From Eriocheir sinensis (lineage: Eukaryota > Arthropoda > Malacostraca > Decapoda > Varunidae), in the NCBI RefSeq assembly GCF_024679095.1, contig NC_066562.1, forward strand, positions 9,870,014-9,934,013: a stretch of 64,000 nucleotides of DNA. The letters are read 5' to 3'. The notes beneath the pieces were generated by a model. The model searched no databases. It saw only the letters and a list, made by a program, of their open reading frames with translations, and was not told the origin of the DNA. A program made the translations under genes and the position numbers. Positions within the stretch are counted from its first letter, which is position 1, and every line of letters begins with the position of its first letter. Below are positions 41,361 to 51,349 of this stretch, one piece after another.

Positions 41361-44128
41361 TCCTCTCTCTCTTTCTCCCTGTCTTCCTTCCCTCTCTCTC
41401 GCTCCTTCCAATCTCTCTCTCCGTCTCCTCTTTCATCTCTCTCTCTCTCTCCCTCTCTCTCCTCCTCTTTTCTCTTCTTCTCTCCTTTCTTTTTCCTAAT
41501 CTGACACCTATTTTTTTACCTTCCTTCCTAATTGCCTTTTTCCATATCGACCTTTTTTTTCCTCCTTTCTGACAGCCATTTCCCATATCAAGATCATTTT
41601 TCCATTTCTCACTCCCTTTTTCTCCCTTCTTCATGACTTGTGACCTTACTGACCTTCCTTATTGACCTTATGACCTTATTTTCCTTCCCTTTTCTAGCTT
41701 CAGACCCTTTTCTCCCATTTCTCACTCCTTTCTTTGTGACTCATAACCTTATTTTCCTTCTAATATTTTTTTCCTTCCTGACATTTTTCCCATATTACTT
41801 TATTTTCCTTCCTGACTGACTTTTCCCATATCACAACCTCCCTTTCTTTAATTGTGACTCATGACCTTATTTTCCTCCAAACATTTTTTTCCCTCTCAAC
41901 ATTTTTTCCATATTTTTCTTTCCTGACTCACTTTTCACATATCACAATCTCCCTTTTTAGCCTTTCCAACTCCCTTTCCCTAATTTGTGACCCTTTTTCC
42001 CATTTTCTCACTCCCTTATTTCGAGGCAGCATGGGTGTGGGTGTTGCTTGCATGTGTGTGTAGGCCAAGCACTTATCTCATCTATCAACTATCTCTCAAT
42101 CTCTGCTCCCTCATACCTTCCCTCCATCCTCCTCTCTTCCTCCTCCTTTTTTATCTTCCTTCCTTCTCCTTCTTCCTCCTCCCCTCCTCTTTATCTTCTT
42201 TCCTTCCTTCATCTGTTGCTTCACTACCCAAATGAACTAAATAAATAAACCATAAAATACATAAATGAAGTATAAGGGAGAACAGGTAACAGGTGGGAGG
42301 GTGCTAATTACAGGTAGGTCAAAGGTGAGAAGTGTGGGAGTTACCTGTATGTGTTTGCAAGGTACTAATTATCATCTACACCTTACCTAATGACCTTAAT
42401 AAAACAAATAAGGTAAGTAGGAGAACAGGTGACAGATGGGAGGGTGCTAATTACAGGTGAACTGAAGGTAATAGGTGTGGGAGTTACCTATATGTTTGCA
42501 AGGTACTAATTATCATCTGCACCTTACCTAATGACCTTAAACACACAAATAAGGTAAGTAGGAGAACAGGTGACAAGTGAGAGGGTGCTAATTAAAGGTG
42601 AATTGAAGGTAATAGGTGTGGGAGTTACCTGTATGTTTGCAAGGTACTAATTATCATCTGTAGCTAACCTAATGACCTTAAAGACATAAAAAAAGGTATG
42701 GAGAACAATTAGCAGGTGGAAAGGTGCTAATTACAGGTAAGAATGAAAAAAACGAAGGTAAGGTGTCTGTCTGTACCTGTATGCTTCAAAACGTCACTAA
42801 TTAAGACAAGTGGAAAAGCACCCTGCAAGAAAAGAAAAGTTTAAAGCTGTATAGAGAATGGAGAAAAGAAATTTGAGGGCAAGAGGAAATATATGGCAAC
42901 AGTGAAGAGTCGAACATTATGTTTAAATGCCGTACAAATAATCTGAACCTTGGTGATAGAAAAAGATTTAAGAATGATCCAATAACCTGTGTAATGTGTG
43001 GAGCTGATAAAGAACTTGAACCACTATTTGCTGCAGTGTGATGCTTATAAGGAAGAACGGGGGAAAAATTTAATGTTGCAACGACCCTATAACGAAGAAG
43101 AGGAAAATATAACAGGAAGACTCCTTTTTGAAGAACAAGGGATTGAACAAAGTAAAAGAACGATCTTTAAATTCTGGGAAATACGAGAGAAAAAGATAAA
43201 ATCAATATAGTGAAGCCAAATCAGAAATAAGACCCAGACCCAGACCACAAGACCACAGTATCAAGACCACATCAGGAAGTGCCGATCCAAAGGCAAGACT
43301 TCCGCTATCTACCTGAGCCTGAACCTGAAGACCTACTGCCTAACTAATGACCTCAAATTCACAAGAGGTTAAAAAGAACAATTAGCAGGTGGAAAGGTGC
43401 TAATTACAGGTAAGAATGAAAAAAAAATAAGGTAAGGTGTCTGTCTGTACCTGTATATTAAAAAATGTCACTAATTATCAACTGCTACCTAACTAATGAC
43501 CTTAAATGAACCAAAACAAACAGAAAATGATAGTGGAAATGTGTTAATTACAGGTAAAATACAGGTACAGGTGTGTGGGTGTACTTGTATAGAAGAGGTG
43601 TGGGTGTATACCTGGTACATATATATTACCACCACTAATTATCATCACATGTTTACTAATTGATCTTAAAAGCACAAAAAAGGTAAAAAAGGAGAACAGG
43701 TGAGGGTGTTAATTACAGGTATATGACAGTTACAGGTGTGTGGGTCTGTGTGTGTATACTGACCCCACTAATTACCATCAGCTGCTTACTAATTAATCTT
43801 AAAAGCACAAAAAAAAGTGAAATTGACAACAGGTGACAGGTGAGAGGGTGATAATTACAGGTATAAGACATGTACAGGTGTGTGGGTCTGCACGTATAAA
43901 TTAACCCCACTAATTACCATCTGCTGTTTACTAATTGATCTTAAAACCACAAAAAAGGTAAAAAGGACAACAGGTAACAGGTGAGAGGGTGATAATTACA
44001 GGTATATGAGTAGGCAGGGCCCCCATTGTCATTTGGTGCTGGTGTGTCCCGGTGTTATTTGCCTCTCCTGCCTCGCCCTCAGCCCCTCCCGAGGCCTGCT
44101 GGGGCTTCTTTTTGGGGAGGATGGTCAT
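33302..44128 (-). CDS. OTUD5: OTUD5 (DUBA) OTU-family deubiquitinase
   Basis: OTUD5 removes ubiquitin chains; in vertebrates it edits signalling and chromatin regulators. Ten minus-strand exons: 44128-44000, 39044-38851, 38319-38118, 37597-37493, 36806-36651, 36377-36221, 35560-35349, 34797-34672, 34195-33820, 33597-33302. All are in frame: 1953 nt, 650 aa (human 571). The N-terminus MTILPKKKP is as in vertebrates. GYNSGDEYE at 189-197 keeps the serine (192) corresponding to the activating phosphosite Ser177. The OTU core shows [20 protein letters not shown] with Asp232 and Cys235, NHIE at 292-295, and catalytic-position His340 in GTHYNS. A conserved [15 protein letters not shown] helix follows, and a ubiquitin-interacting-like [19 protein letters not shown] lies at 562-580. 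Odd: exon 3 is Pro/His/Thr-rich and partly microsatellite-coded, and the tail after residue 590 is mostly serine. The exon 1 donor (CCT/GTAATT) is the weakest call. Active-site residues are all present. Confidence 0.92.
34261..34660 (-). repeat. Microsatellites in OTUD5 intron 8
   Basis: GA-rich DNA, then (GT)n on the plus strand at about 34445-34492 and 34643-34666, the latter close to the exon 8 donor. Confidence 0.75.
35212..35348 (-). repeat. CCCTTGAACTGT module with (TAA)n tail, OTUD5 intron 7
   Basis: One of seven copies of a short module (CCTTGAACTGTTTCCTCTACTGTAAAAAAAATAATAATAAT style), always with (TAA)n on the same side. Here it directly follows the exon 7 donor. Confidence 0.7.
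35601..36130 (-). repeat. (GT)n and GGAGATGAAGGATACT minisatellite, OTUD5 intron 6
   Basis: After a (GT)n run (35601-35638), about 440 bp of 16-18-bp units alternating GGAGATGAAGGATACT, GGAGATGACT and GAGGATGCT. Confidence 0.85.
36800..37261 (-). repeat. GGA-rich and (CA)n region, OTUD5 intron 4
   Basis: A G run at 36811-36822 is the pyrimidine tract of the exon 5 acceptor on the minus strand. GGA-rich DNA and (CA)n at 36981-37036 follow. Confidence 0.75.
37262..37455 (+). mobile_element. LINE C-terminal/3' fragment, OTUD5 intron 4
   Basis: The plus strand encodes [19 protein letters not shown], then [15 protein letters not shown], the usual end of Jockey/CR1-like LINE ORF2, followed by a short 3' end GGTAAATAC and (CA)n. 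Same family as 19975-20220 and 52945-53110, in opposite orientation. Confidence 0.75.
37735..38080 (-). repeat. 160-170-bp repeat units, OTUD5 intron 3
   Basis: Two units and an edge of the array described at 20890-21995, here reversed: ACCATAAGGTGCTGGCTATC, CCTAACCTAACCTAAC, ACTAATGAGACTTT. Interrupted by a (CT)n run at 38067-38096. Confidence 0.9.
38375..38790 (-). repeat. (CA)n cluster and module copy, OTUD5 intron 2
   Basis: (CA)n at 38375-38428, 38481-38500, 38561-38580 and 38601-38642, with a duplicated ATTACACATTTAGAGACATGG neighbourhood; then the CCTTGAGTCGT module and (AAAT)n at 38700-38782. Confidence 0.85.
39065..39545 (-). repeat. GGTTAGGTGA arrays and 120-bp units, OTUD5 intron 1
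   Basis: Four units sharing GAGCCGAGGGGGAGGTGTGA and TGTTAGTAAATAGG, each containing a variable block of TTAGG/TGAGG pentamers. Telomere-word-rich interstitial DNA. Confidence 0.85.
39625..39890 (-). mobile_element. tRNA-derived SINE, family 2, copy a
   Basis: On the minus strand the head reads GCTTCGTGGTGCAGTGGATA (A-box region) and contains AGGTTCGATTCCCGGGC (B-box) about 45 bases later. The body has AATTTGGGCGGGTTTTCTGA, CACTGCTGGGTGG reversed, GGTACCAGGTATTAATCG and CAGATGTTGCACCGAC. Distinct from SINE family 1. Confidence 0.85.
39891..42269 (-). other. OTUD5 intron 1, simple-sequence DNA
   Basis: A/G-rich to 40100, (CA)n at about 40690-40723, C/T-rich DNA 40740-41010, (CT)n at 41299-41356, and TTTTCCCATATCA-type imperfect repeats to 42000. 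No exon recognised. Confidence 0.65.
42270..44010 (-). repeat. Minisatellite of about 120-130 bp units, OTUD5 intron 1
   Basis: Units share GGTGCTAATTACAGGTA (or GTGATAATTACAGGTAT), ACTAATTATCATCTGC and CTAATGACCTTAAA; at least nine copies. The last unit (43975-44010) overlaps the end of OTUD5 exon 1 and supplies its predicted donor. Confidence 0.88.
42850..43330 (+). mobile_element. LINE 3' fragment inside the minisatellite
   Basis: Encodes a C-terminal region with [11 protein letters not shown] (a CxxC zinc-knuckle-like end), then after a frameshift [34 protein letters not shown] and [11 protein letters not shown] before a stop at 43208-43210. The arrangement is typical of the end of some LINE reverse-transcriptase ORFs. 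Minisatellite units occur on both sides. Confidence 0.75.
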
Positions 44129-44249
44129 GGCGAAGGCGCTGCGTCACCCTCGTCACCCTGCACACCCTGGCGGCGGAAGGAGAGGCAAAAAGGTGAAGGT
44201 TTCTCGTCCCCGCCTGGAGGAAAATGGCGAAGGGTGGAGTATAGACGCC

Positions 44250-44630
44250 TGAACCCTTGTTGTTTTGGATCTTCTTCTTCTTCTTCTTGTGACCTTCTTC
44301 TTCCTCTTCTTTATCTTGTTTTTTCCTCCTCGTCTTTCTTCTTCTTTTTCTGCACTTGTTGTCCTGTGATCTTCTTTCTCCTCCTCTTCTTCTTCTTCTT
44401 CTTCTTTTGATCTTCTTCCTCTTCTTCTTCTGCACTTGTTTTGTGCTCCTCTTCTTCTTATTCTTCTTCCTTTGCTTCTTTTACACCTATTTTCTGCTCC
44501 TCTGAGTCCTCTCCTTCCTCTTTTCTTCTTTAATTCTTGTTTTCTGCTCCTTCTCCTCTTTTTCTTCTTTTACCCTTGTTTTCTTCTTCTTTCTGTATTA
44601 AGCTGGACTGGACTTCCTTAATATTCACTA
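44250..44630. repeat. (CTT)n-rich region upstream of OTUD5
   Basis: CTTCTTCTT-rich DNA with longer internal repeats (TTTTCTGCTCC, CTTTTACACC). On the minus strand it is a GAA-rich purine stretch 120-500 bases before the OTUD5 ATG, so it may lie in the promoter or 5' UTR. Confidence 0.7.
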
Positions 44631-44639
44631 GTAGGGTAA

Positions 44640-44805
44640 AGTAGACATGTACAGTGTTGGAGGCGTTTGTATAATATAATTTGACATAGGTATAAGGACA
44701 GACCATCCAGGCTTCTCCTTAGGGCCTGTGTGGTCTGAGTATCTGTGTAAATCTATGTAAATCCTGTGGTCTGAATATCTATATAAATCTATGTAAACCG
44801 CACTT
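44640..44805 (+). mobile_element. LINE 3' UTR fragment
   Basis: AAGGACAGACCATCCAGGC, then GTGTGGTCTGAGTATCT and a second GTGGTCTGAATATCTATATAAAT, matching the 3' end of the LINE at 6310-6370 with its end duplicated. Confidence 0.65.
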
Positions 44806-44988
44806 TTTTATTTATCTCTTTTTACTTCATCTTCGGGGAGGAGGATCCAACCCCTCGACGCAAGGACTGAGCGGGGGTGGACAAGGGAGGGTCGGCGAGG
44901 GGGGTCGGGAGGGTGTGCGGGGAGGCTCGGATCCTCCTGAAGAAGAACTGAATAGACGAGGTGACCGTGGCGGGTTTGTTGTGGTGAG

Positions 44989-45030
44989 TCACGTGACCAC
45001 ACAGCTGATCCTGCCCCCGCCCCGCCCCCT
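44989..45030. promoter_or_regulatory. E-box palindrome and GC boxes between OTUD5 and FDXACB1
   Basis: GTCACGTGAC at 44989-44998 is a perfect 10-bp palindrome matching the class of sites bound by bHLH-ZIP factors (USF, TFEB-type CLEAR sites). CCCCCGCCCCGCCCCC (45014-45029) gives Sp1-type GC boxes. The region is GC- and CpG-rich (44820-45080) and sits between divergent genes: 860 bases from the OTUD5 ATG and about 600 from the FDXACB1 ATG. Confidence 0.5.
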
Positions 45031-45114
45031 CAGAGTCCCCCGCTCGGCCGCCCCGCGTGGAAGGCAAGGAAGGAGGCAGCCCGAGACACTGGGCCATATT
45101 TTAAAACATTTCTG

Positions 45115-45320
45115 CGCCCAAGAACACGTAATTTACTAGTCTTTCATGGGAATTTAGGGCCTTTCCAGGGGTACTTTTATGACCCTGGTGGTAGTCTGAG
45201 CCTTCTTCTGTACCGTGAACCTAAAAGAACACTCATTAGAACTCGATTAACCTCCTTTTTGGCCTTTGGAAATTGTTGATGTGAGAGGCAGGGTCGTCTA
45301 AGAATACGAACCACTGACTA
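45115..45320 (+). repeat. Single-copy relative of the 105-bp repeat
   Basis: TTACTAGTCTTTCATGGGAA, CTTTCCAGGGGTACTTTTATG, CCTGGTGGTAGTCTGAGCC and TTCTGTACCGTGAACC align in order with the 105-bp unit of PMS2 intron 5. The flank GAACACTCATTAGAACTCG resembles that at 11940. Confidence 0.75.
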
Positions 45321-45602
45321 CCAGGCCGCCCGTGAAGGACAGACGGCAGGGCAGCGTGCGTGACTAAGGACACGGAAGACTTCAGAGAGTAAAGTGCTCC
45401 AAGAACAGAGATATGCAGAGAGCATCACACAGACACTAGGGTGAAGTCATTAAGGTAACGCTCACCAACTAAGCAGGCACACGTAAGCAATGTAACAAGA
45501 CAAACACAAGCAGGCCAGCACACAGGCCGCCCCTCACCACCACTCACAGGCCTCAACACCCCCGCCAACACTCACATCACTTTCCTGCCGCCAGGGTGAG
45601 CG

Positions 45603-48377
45603 ATGCACTTTCCCGCTGGGTCCCAGGTGCTGTTCGTGGGCGAGGGCGACTTCTCCTTCGTCACTTCACTCACCCAGGGGAACAGGTGTGTCGGGGCTCA
45701 CCTGACGGCCTCGGCGCTGCAGGACGAACTCAGTGAGAGGGCGAGAGGGAATGTGGAGCTGCTGAGAGGGAGAGGTGAGGCCAGTGGTGGTGTCTATTAT
45801 TATTATTATTATTATTATTCTCCTTTTAATCTCATACAAAAGAAAAGTTCAGCATAATCCCCTTCCACTTTGTATGTGTTTCCAGGCGTGGAGGTGGCGC
45901 TGGGAGTGGATGCCACCCGCCTGCACCTCCACCCACTCACCCAACACGGCAAATTCACCCACATTGTCTTTAACTTCCCCCACGTTGGCGGCAAAATGAG
46001 AATCGAGCGGAACCGAAAACTCCTCCACGATTTCTTCCAAAGCGCAACTTGGGTCCTTGAGGTCGACGGGTGTGTGTTGGTGACCCTGTGCGGAGGTCAG
46101 GGCGGTGTGACCCTTGACCCCATGGCGAGGCGCTATGACGATACATGGAAGGTCATATTGATGGCCTCGCACGCCGACATGGTTTTGAGGTCGATAGAAA
46201 AGTTCACGCCAGGTCACTATCCCGGTTACTCTGCGACGGGTTACAGGTCAATGGAGAAGGGGTTTTGTCAGGCCTCAGCGCTGACCTACACGTTCCAGGT
46301 CAGCATGCTTTCCGTTGACCCTACCGACGCGTTGCTGACCTACCCTGTTTCGATATGTGATGGCAGTGTCCTTCACCTCCCTTCCTTCCTTCACACATGC
46401 ATGAAGAGGGACATAGTGTCTGATTCCTCTTCCCTCGCTGGTTATTTCTTCAGTCTGCTTCTGGGGGTGCTCGGAGGGAGGCTTTCGGTCCATCGCGGCG
46501 AGAAATTGGTCTTCGGAAAGGAGGGTCAGGAGGAGAGCCTTAGGAGGTATAGCGAGAAGTTGCTTTTGAGAGAAGAATCACAGGAGGAAAGTGTAAAGAA
46601 TTCCGAGACTGTCAGTAAGTGTGGGAGTATTCAAGAACTGACTATTGGAGGAGATACAGGGTTCAGAGACAGTTCTAGAGTTGATTGTAGTGAGAAATTG
46701 ATGTCCAGAAGAGAAGTACGGGAAGGAAGTCTAAAGAATTCCAAGACTGTCAGTAATTGTGGGAGCCTTCAAGAACTGACTAGTAGAGGAGATACAGGGT
46801 TCAAAGACAGTCCTATAGTTGATTATTGTGAGAAATTGATGTCCAGAAGAGAAGTACGGGAAGGAAGTCTAAAGAATTCCAAGACTGTCAGTAATTGTGG
46901 GAGCCTTCAAGAACTGACTAGTAGAGGAGATACAGGGTTGAGAGACAGTTCTAGAGTTGATTGTAGTGAGAAATTGATGTCCAGAAGAGAAGTACAGGAA
47001 GGAAGTCTAAAGAATTCCGAGACTGTCAGTAATTGTGGGAGTATTCAAGAACTGACTATTGGAGGAGATACAGGGTTGAGAGACAGTCCTAGAGTTGATT
47101 GTAGTGAGAAATTGATGTCCAGAGAAGAAGAACAGGAAGAAAGTCTAAATAATTCAGAGACTGTCAGTAATTGTGGGAGTTTTCAAGAACCAACTGTCCT
47201 CTCTCATTCGCCTTGTAGGGTTAACATAGGAGGAGGAGACACAGGAGGAGACACTCCTAAAGTTAACTGTTGTGAGAAATTGATGTCCAGAAATGAAGTA
47301 CAGGAAGAAAGTCTCAATATATCCGATGGTGCCAGTAAAAGCGCGATTCTTCCGAGCGCACAACCCACCATCTCCTGTCACTCGGCTTACAGAATCAACA
47401 CCGTAGGAAGCTTAAGCCTCGACCCCCTCATCGTCCTCCTCTGCCCTGGAAACACAGAGACGATAGACCACTTACTATCACAACCACAAACCATCAGAAT
47501 CAGAAACGTAAGCAGGTCGTTCGTTCCTGAGACTAAATCATTCGCATTCAGGGACTTTACAGAAGGCAAGATGTGCTTTACCGAGGGGGGAGATGTTGGA
47601 AATACTCTCACATGTTACCTCATTAGTGTCGCAGCCTTGGCCGAGCAGTGCGGGGGTGTGAAGGAGGATGAGGTGTGGGGGGAAGGACAGGCGGTAGGGA
47701 TGCGCGAAGATGCCCTTACGTATACCCCATTCAGCCTCTTCCCTAGCAAATACACTTATGATCTCAGCTTCTGGGAGACGAGATTAACAGGAGAGAAAAG
47801 TCCAGCAAATGTTTCTGATGCTGCTGAATATGGAAACTCAAATGACACTACAGGTACAAGCGATGAACGTGAATTGACAGTTTCCGAGCATAGAGGCAAC
47901 GTTAAAGTTCCTACTGACAATAAGACCTCACTGAACACTTTAGCAAGAAATTATGAAGCTAAACCGACACTTTACCCCACTAACGCAACCTCACACAGCC
48001 CTCCCTTAACCCACACACCTGAATCAACACTTTCCCCCACTAACACAACCTCACACAACCCTCTCACAACCCAAACACCTGAATCAACACTTTCCCCCAC
48101 TAACACAACCCCACACAACCCTCTTGCAACCCAACCACCAGTCCCCCCACCATTCAAAACCACACTCGACACCATAATCACCAATATCGGAGGAGAGGCA
48201 CTGCGGAACTACAGACTAATGAGTGTTTACGAGTGTCCGAAAACCGGTCGTAGGAGTTTCACATATCGCCTGGTGTATCGTAGCTGGCGAGGGGCGCTGT
48301 CAGATGAGGGGGCTAAGAGGATACATGGATACATAGGACGGCAGCTGGAGAAGTGTATGGGGGTGGAGGTGAGGTGA
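45603..48377 (+). CDS. FDXACB1: FDXACB1-like protein (DUF2431 domain plus FDX-ACB domain)
   Basis: Exons 45603-45774 and 45886-48377 join in phase 1 (GTGAGG donor, CCAG acceptor); 887 aa against about 624 in human. Residues 1-165 are a DUF2431 Rossmann-like domain, the fold of yeast 25S rRNA uridine methyltransferase BMT5: QVLFVGEGDFSF (8-19), FNFPHVGGKMRIERN and VTLCGGQGG. The C-terminus is a ferredoxin-fold anticodon-binding (FDX-ACB) domain as in phenylalanyl-tRNA synthetases: FPSKYTYDLSFW near 677-688, and LDTIITNIGG to the end, including YRLVYRS. Family members are poorly studied; an RNA-linked role is inferred from domains. Odd: residues about 276-540 are a 46-residue tandem repeat, and about 130 Thr/Pro/Ser-rich residues separate the first strand of the FDX-ACB domain from the rest. 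An unrecognised intron could account for part of this. ATG 45603 begins the DUF2431 domain directly. Confidence 0.88.
46540..47340 (+). repeat. 138-bp in-frame coding repeat inside FDXACB1
   Basis: TTGATT...GAGAAATTGATGTCC marks unit starts at 46681, 46819, 46957 and 47095, a period of exactly 138 bp (46 codons), with degenerate units on either side. Residue consensus: CSEKLMSRREV, then LKNSKTVSNCGS, then QELTSRGDTG. Confidence 0.93.
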
Positions 48378-48594
48378 GGGAGGAAGGAGAGAGAGGGAGG
48401 TAGTGACAGAAGGAAGGAGGGAGGGAGGAGAAGGAGAGATAGAGGGAGGGAAGAGAAGTGTTAGAAGTGAGGGAAGGAGGAGAAGGAGAGATAGAGGGAG
48501 GGAAGAAATATTAGAGATGGAGGGAAGATCGAGAGAGAGGAAAAACTGTATTGCAATTGTATTATTTTTGTATGGTTGTATGCCGAAAAAATAC

Positions 48595-48600
48595 ATTAAA
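48595..48600 (+). promoter_or_regulatory. Poly(A) signal ATTAAA, FDXACB1
   Basis: ATTAAA about 220 bases after the stop codon, just before a duplicated CTGCATATGACCTCAGTGCTCATC block (48634 and 48763). Confidence 0.5.
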
Positions 48601-48839
48601 AACCCACTCTGACCTAGTGTGACCTTAGGGTATAGCTGCATATGACCTCAGTGCTCATCTCTGTAACATGACCCACTGAGCTTATTGTGTATTGCCTATT
48701 TTTCTATATTTGTACATCGAAAAAAAAAACTAATTGACCTTTTGTGACCTTAGACTGTAGCTGCATATGACCTCAGTGCTCATCTCTGTCACATGACCCA
48801 CTGAGGCTGTTATGTATCTATTTTTCTATATGGGAGCGG

Positions 48840-48910
48840 CGAGTAGCAGGCTTTTTTTTTTTTCTGCACTCTTTATTGCCCTTGAGCCGTCTCCTTTGCT
48901 ATAAAAAAAA

Positions 48911-48943
<33 letters not shown>

Positions 48944-48945
48944 TG
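48840..48945 (-). repeat. CCTTGAGCCGT module with (TAA)n tail
   Basis: Copy of the dispersed module; the minus strand reads AAGGAGACGGCTCAAGGGCA and ends in AAAAGCCTGCTACTCGCCGC, matching the 23350-23450 copy (AAAGAGCCTGCTATATGCTGC). Confidence 0.7.
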
Positions 48946-49033
48946 TACATCGAAAAAACAAATTAAAAAACTCACATCGACTTCTTGTGTTTCTTTCAGT
49001 CATCCCACGAGCACGTCACCACTAACACCCCCC

Positions 49034-50638
49034 ATGGCAGCAAGCGTCCTCCCCTCGCGCCTACCCCTCTCTCACTGGGGGGGGCTGCTGGGAGGGCTAC
49101 GAAGGGGCTGCTGCTACACGCCATCACACCACAGCTCGACACATCCCCCAGACACACACACCCCTCTCCAGGACTCTCCATTAGCGCTGAAGGACAGGGG
49201 CGCAGGATCGGATGACGTGCGAGCGAGGAAGGAGTGGATGGATAGGAGTAAGGAGTTTCTGGTGCGTCTCAAAGGGAGCTCGCCAAGTGACCTTCCGGAT
49301 AAGTTCACGCCCCTGAGACGAACGAAAAACAGGTCTGATACGCCAAAGGTAAGAGATGGGGGATGGGGAGAAGGGGAGAGGAAGGGGAGGGTGTGTGTGG
49401 TTGGGGGGATGAGAGATGGGGAGGAATGGGGGAAGGCTGAAGGGGAGGAATGGACTGAGAGAAATGCAGGGGAAGGGGAGAGGATGGGGAGGGTGTGTGT
49501 GGCTGGGAGAATGAGAGATGGGGAGGAATGGGGGAAGAGGGAAGGGGAGGCGATGGGGAGGAATGAAGTGAGAGAAAGGCAGGGGAAGGGAGAGGAAGGG
49601 GAGGGTATATGTGTGGTTGGGAGAATGAGAGATGGGGAGGAATGGGGGAAGGCTGAAGGGGAGGTGATGGGGAGGAATGGACTGAGAGAAAGGCAGGGGA
49701 AGGGAGAGGAAGGGGAGGGTATATGTGTGGTTGGGAGAATGAGAGATGGGGAGAAATGGGATGAGAGAAAGGGAAGGGAAGGGGAGAGTGTGGTTAAGGA
49801 GAGAAATGGGTGAGAGAAAGTAAGGGGAAGGGGAGGAACAGGGTGAGAAATGAAAGGGAAGGGGAGGAATGGGATGAGAGAAAGGGTGTCGTTAGGGGGA
49901 ATGAAAGAAGGGGAGGGGAAAGTGAGGGTGAAATGAGTAGGGAGGTGAGAAGGGAAGGGGAAGGAGAGGAATGGGAGGGTGTGTACATATGTGTGTGTGT
50001 GTGTGTGTCTTTTTCTTGTAATTGTGTGTGTGTGCGTGTGTGTGTTACAGATGCGGCACTTCGTGGATTACCGCCAAGTGCGTGTGGTAGGCGGCAGCGG
50101 AGGCGACGGCTGCATCTCCCTGCGCAGCGTGGCGGGAAAGGAGCACGCGGGGCCGGACGGGGCGGATGGCGGCCACGGGGCACATGTGGTCTTCAAGGTA
50201 GGGCAGGGCGGGGCGGGAGAGAGAGAGAGAGGAAATATTTTATGTAACCCCAGAAAAAAAAATCTTGCCTCAAATTTTCTGTATAGGCCTAAAAAGTATG
50301 CAAATTATCGCCTCAAATTCTGTAAAAAATGTTTAAAAAAATAATTCATACCTTATATAAAAACTGACCAAACTTTTTTTTCTGTATATTTTTTTTCTTT
50401 TTCTCTTAATTCTCTTTCTTTCTTTTTTTTCTGGACCTTTTTCTTCCTTTTTCTCTCTTCATTTTCTTTCTTCCTTTCCTCCTTTCTTTTTTGTACCTTT
50501 TTTCATCCTTTCTCTCTTTTCATTCTCTTTCTCTCTTCCTTTCTTCCATTTTCTCTGCACTTTTCCTTCTTTTTCTCTCTTCATTCTTTCTTTCTCTCCT
50601 CCTTTCTTTCCCTTGAGCTGCCTTCTACGTATACTATA

Positions 50639-50673
<35 letters not shown>

Positions 50674-51023
50674 TCTACCACATCAAAAGTCTTACCCTGT
50701 GTGTGTGTGTGTGCGTCCCCTTAGGCAGTGATGGGTCTCCGGAGCCTGGAACACCTGAGCTCCTACATCCAGGGTGCCACAGGGGAGCCTGGCCGGAATA
50801 GGGACTGCCACGGTGCCAACGCTGATGACACTGTGGTCCAGGTGTGTGTCTTGAGCCTCGTTACCTGTGTGCTTGATTACCTGAACGAGGGATTTATTTA
50901 TTTTATTTATTTATTTATTTATTTATTTTTTGGTCCCCCTGGAATTATTTAGCTTCATATTTTATCATTTAGTTTCAGAATACGTTTAGTAAGTTGGATT
51001 TTTGTGCTGTATATCTGTTTTTT

Positions 51024-51062
<39 letters not shown>

Positions 51063-51308
51063 ACCTATTTGTAAACACTCGAGGAACTTTTATTTTTGCA
51101 ACGTGGAATTATTTAGCTTCATATTTCTCCATTTAGTTTCATAAGGTATTTAATAAGTTGGGTTTTTAACTGTATATCTGCTTATTTGTGTGCGTGTGTG
51201 TGTGTGTGTACATGTGTTTGTGTGTCCATATATATGTGTGTGTGTGAGTAGTGGGCTTTTTCTTCATTAGATTCCTTTTTTTTTTTTCCCTTGAACTGTT
51301 TCCTCTAC

Positions 51309-51349
<41 letters not shown>

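Noticed and set aside
45603..48377. Reading FDXACB1 as two adjacent genes (DUF2431 and FDX-ACB)
   Set aside because: A single uninterrupted frame links them, and the same two-domain order is known in animal FDXACB1.
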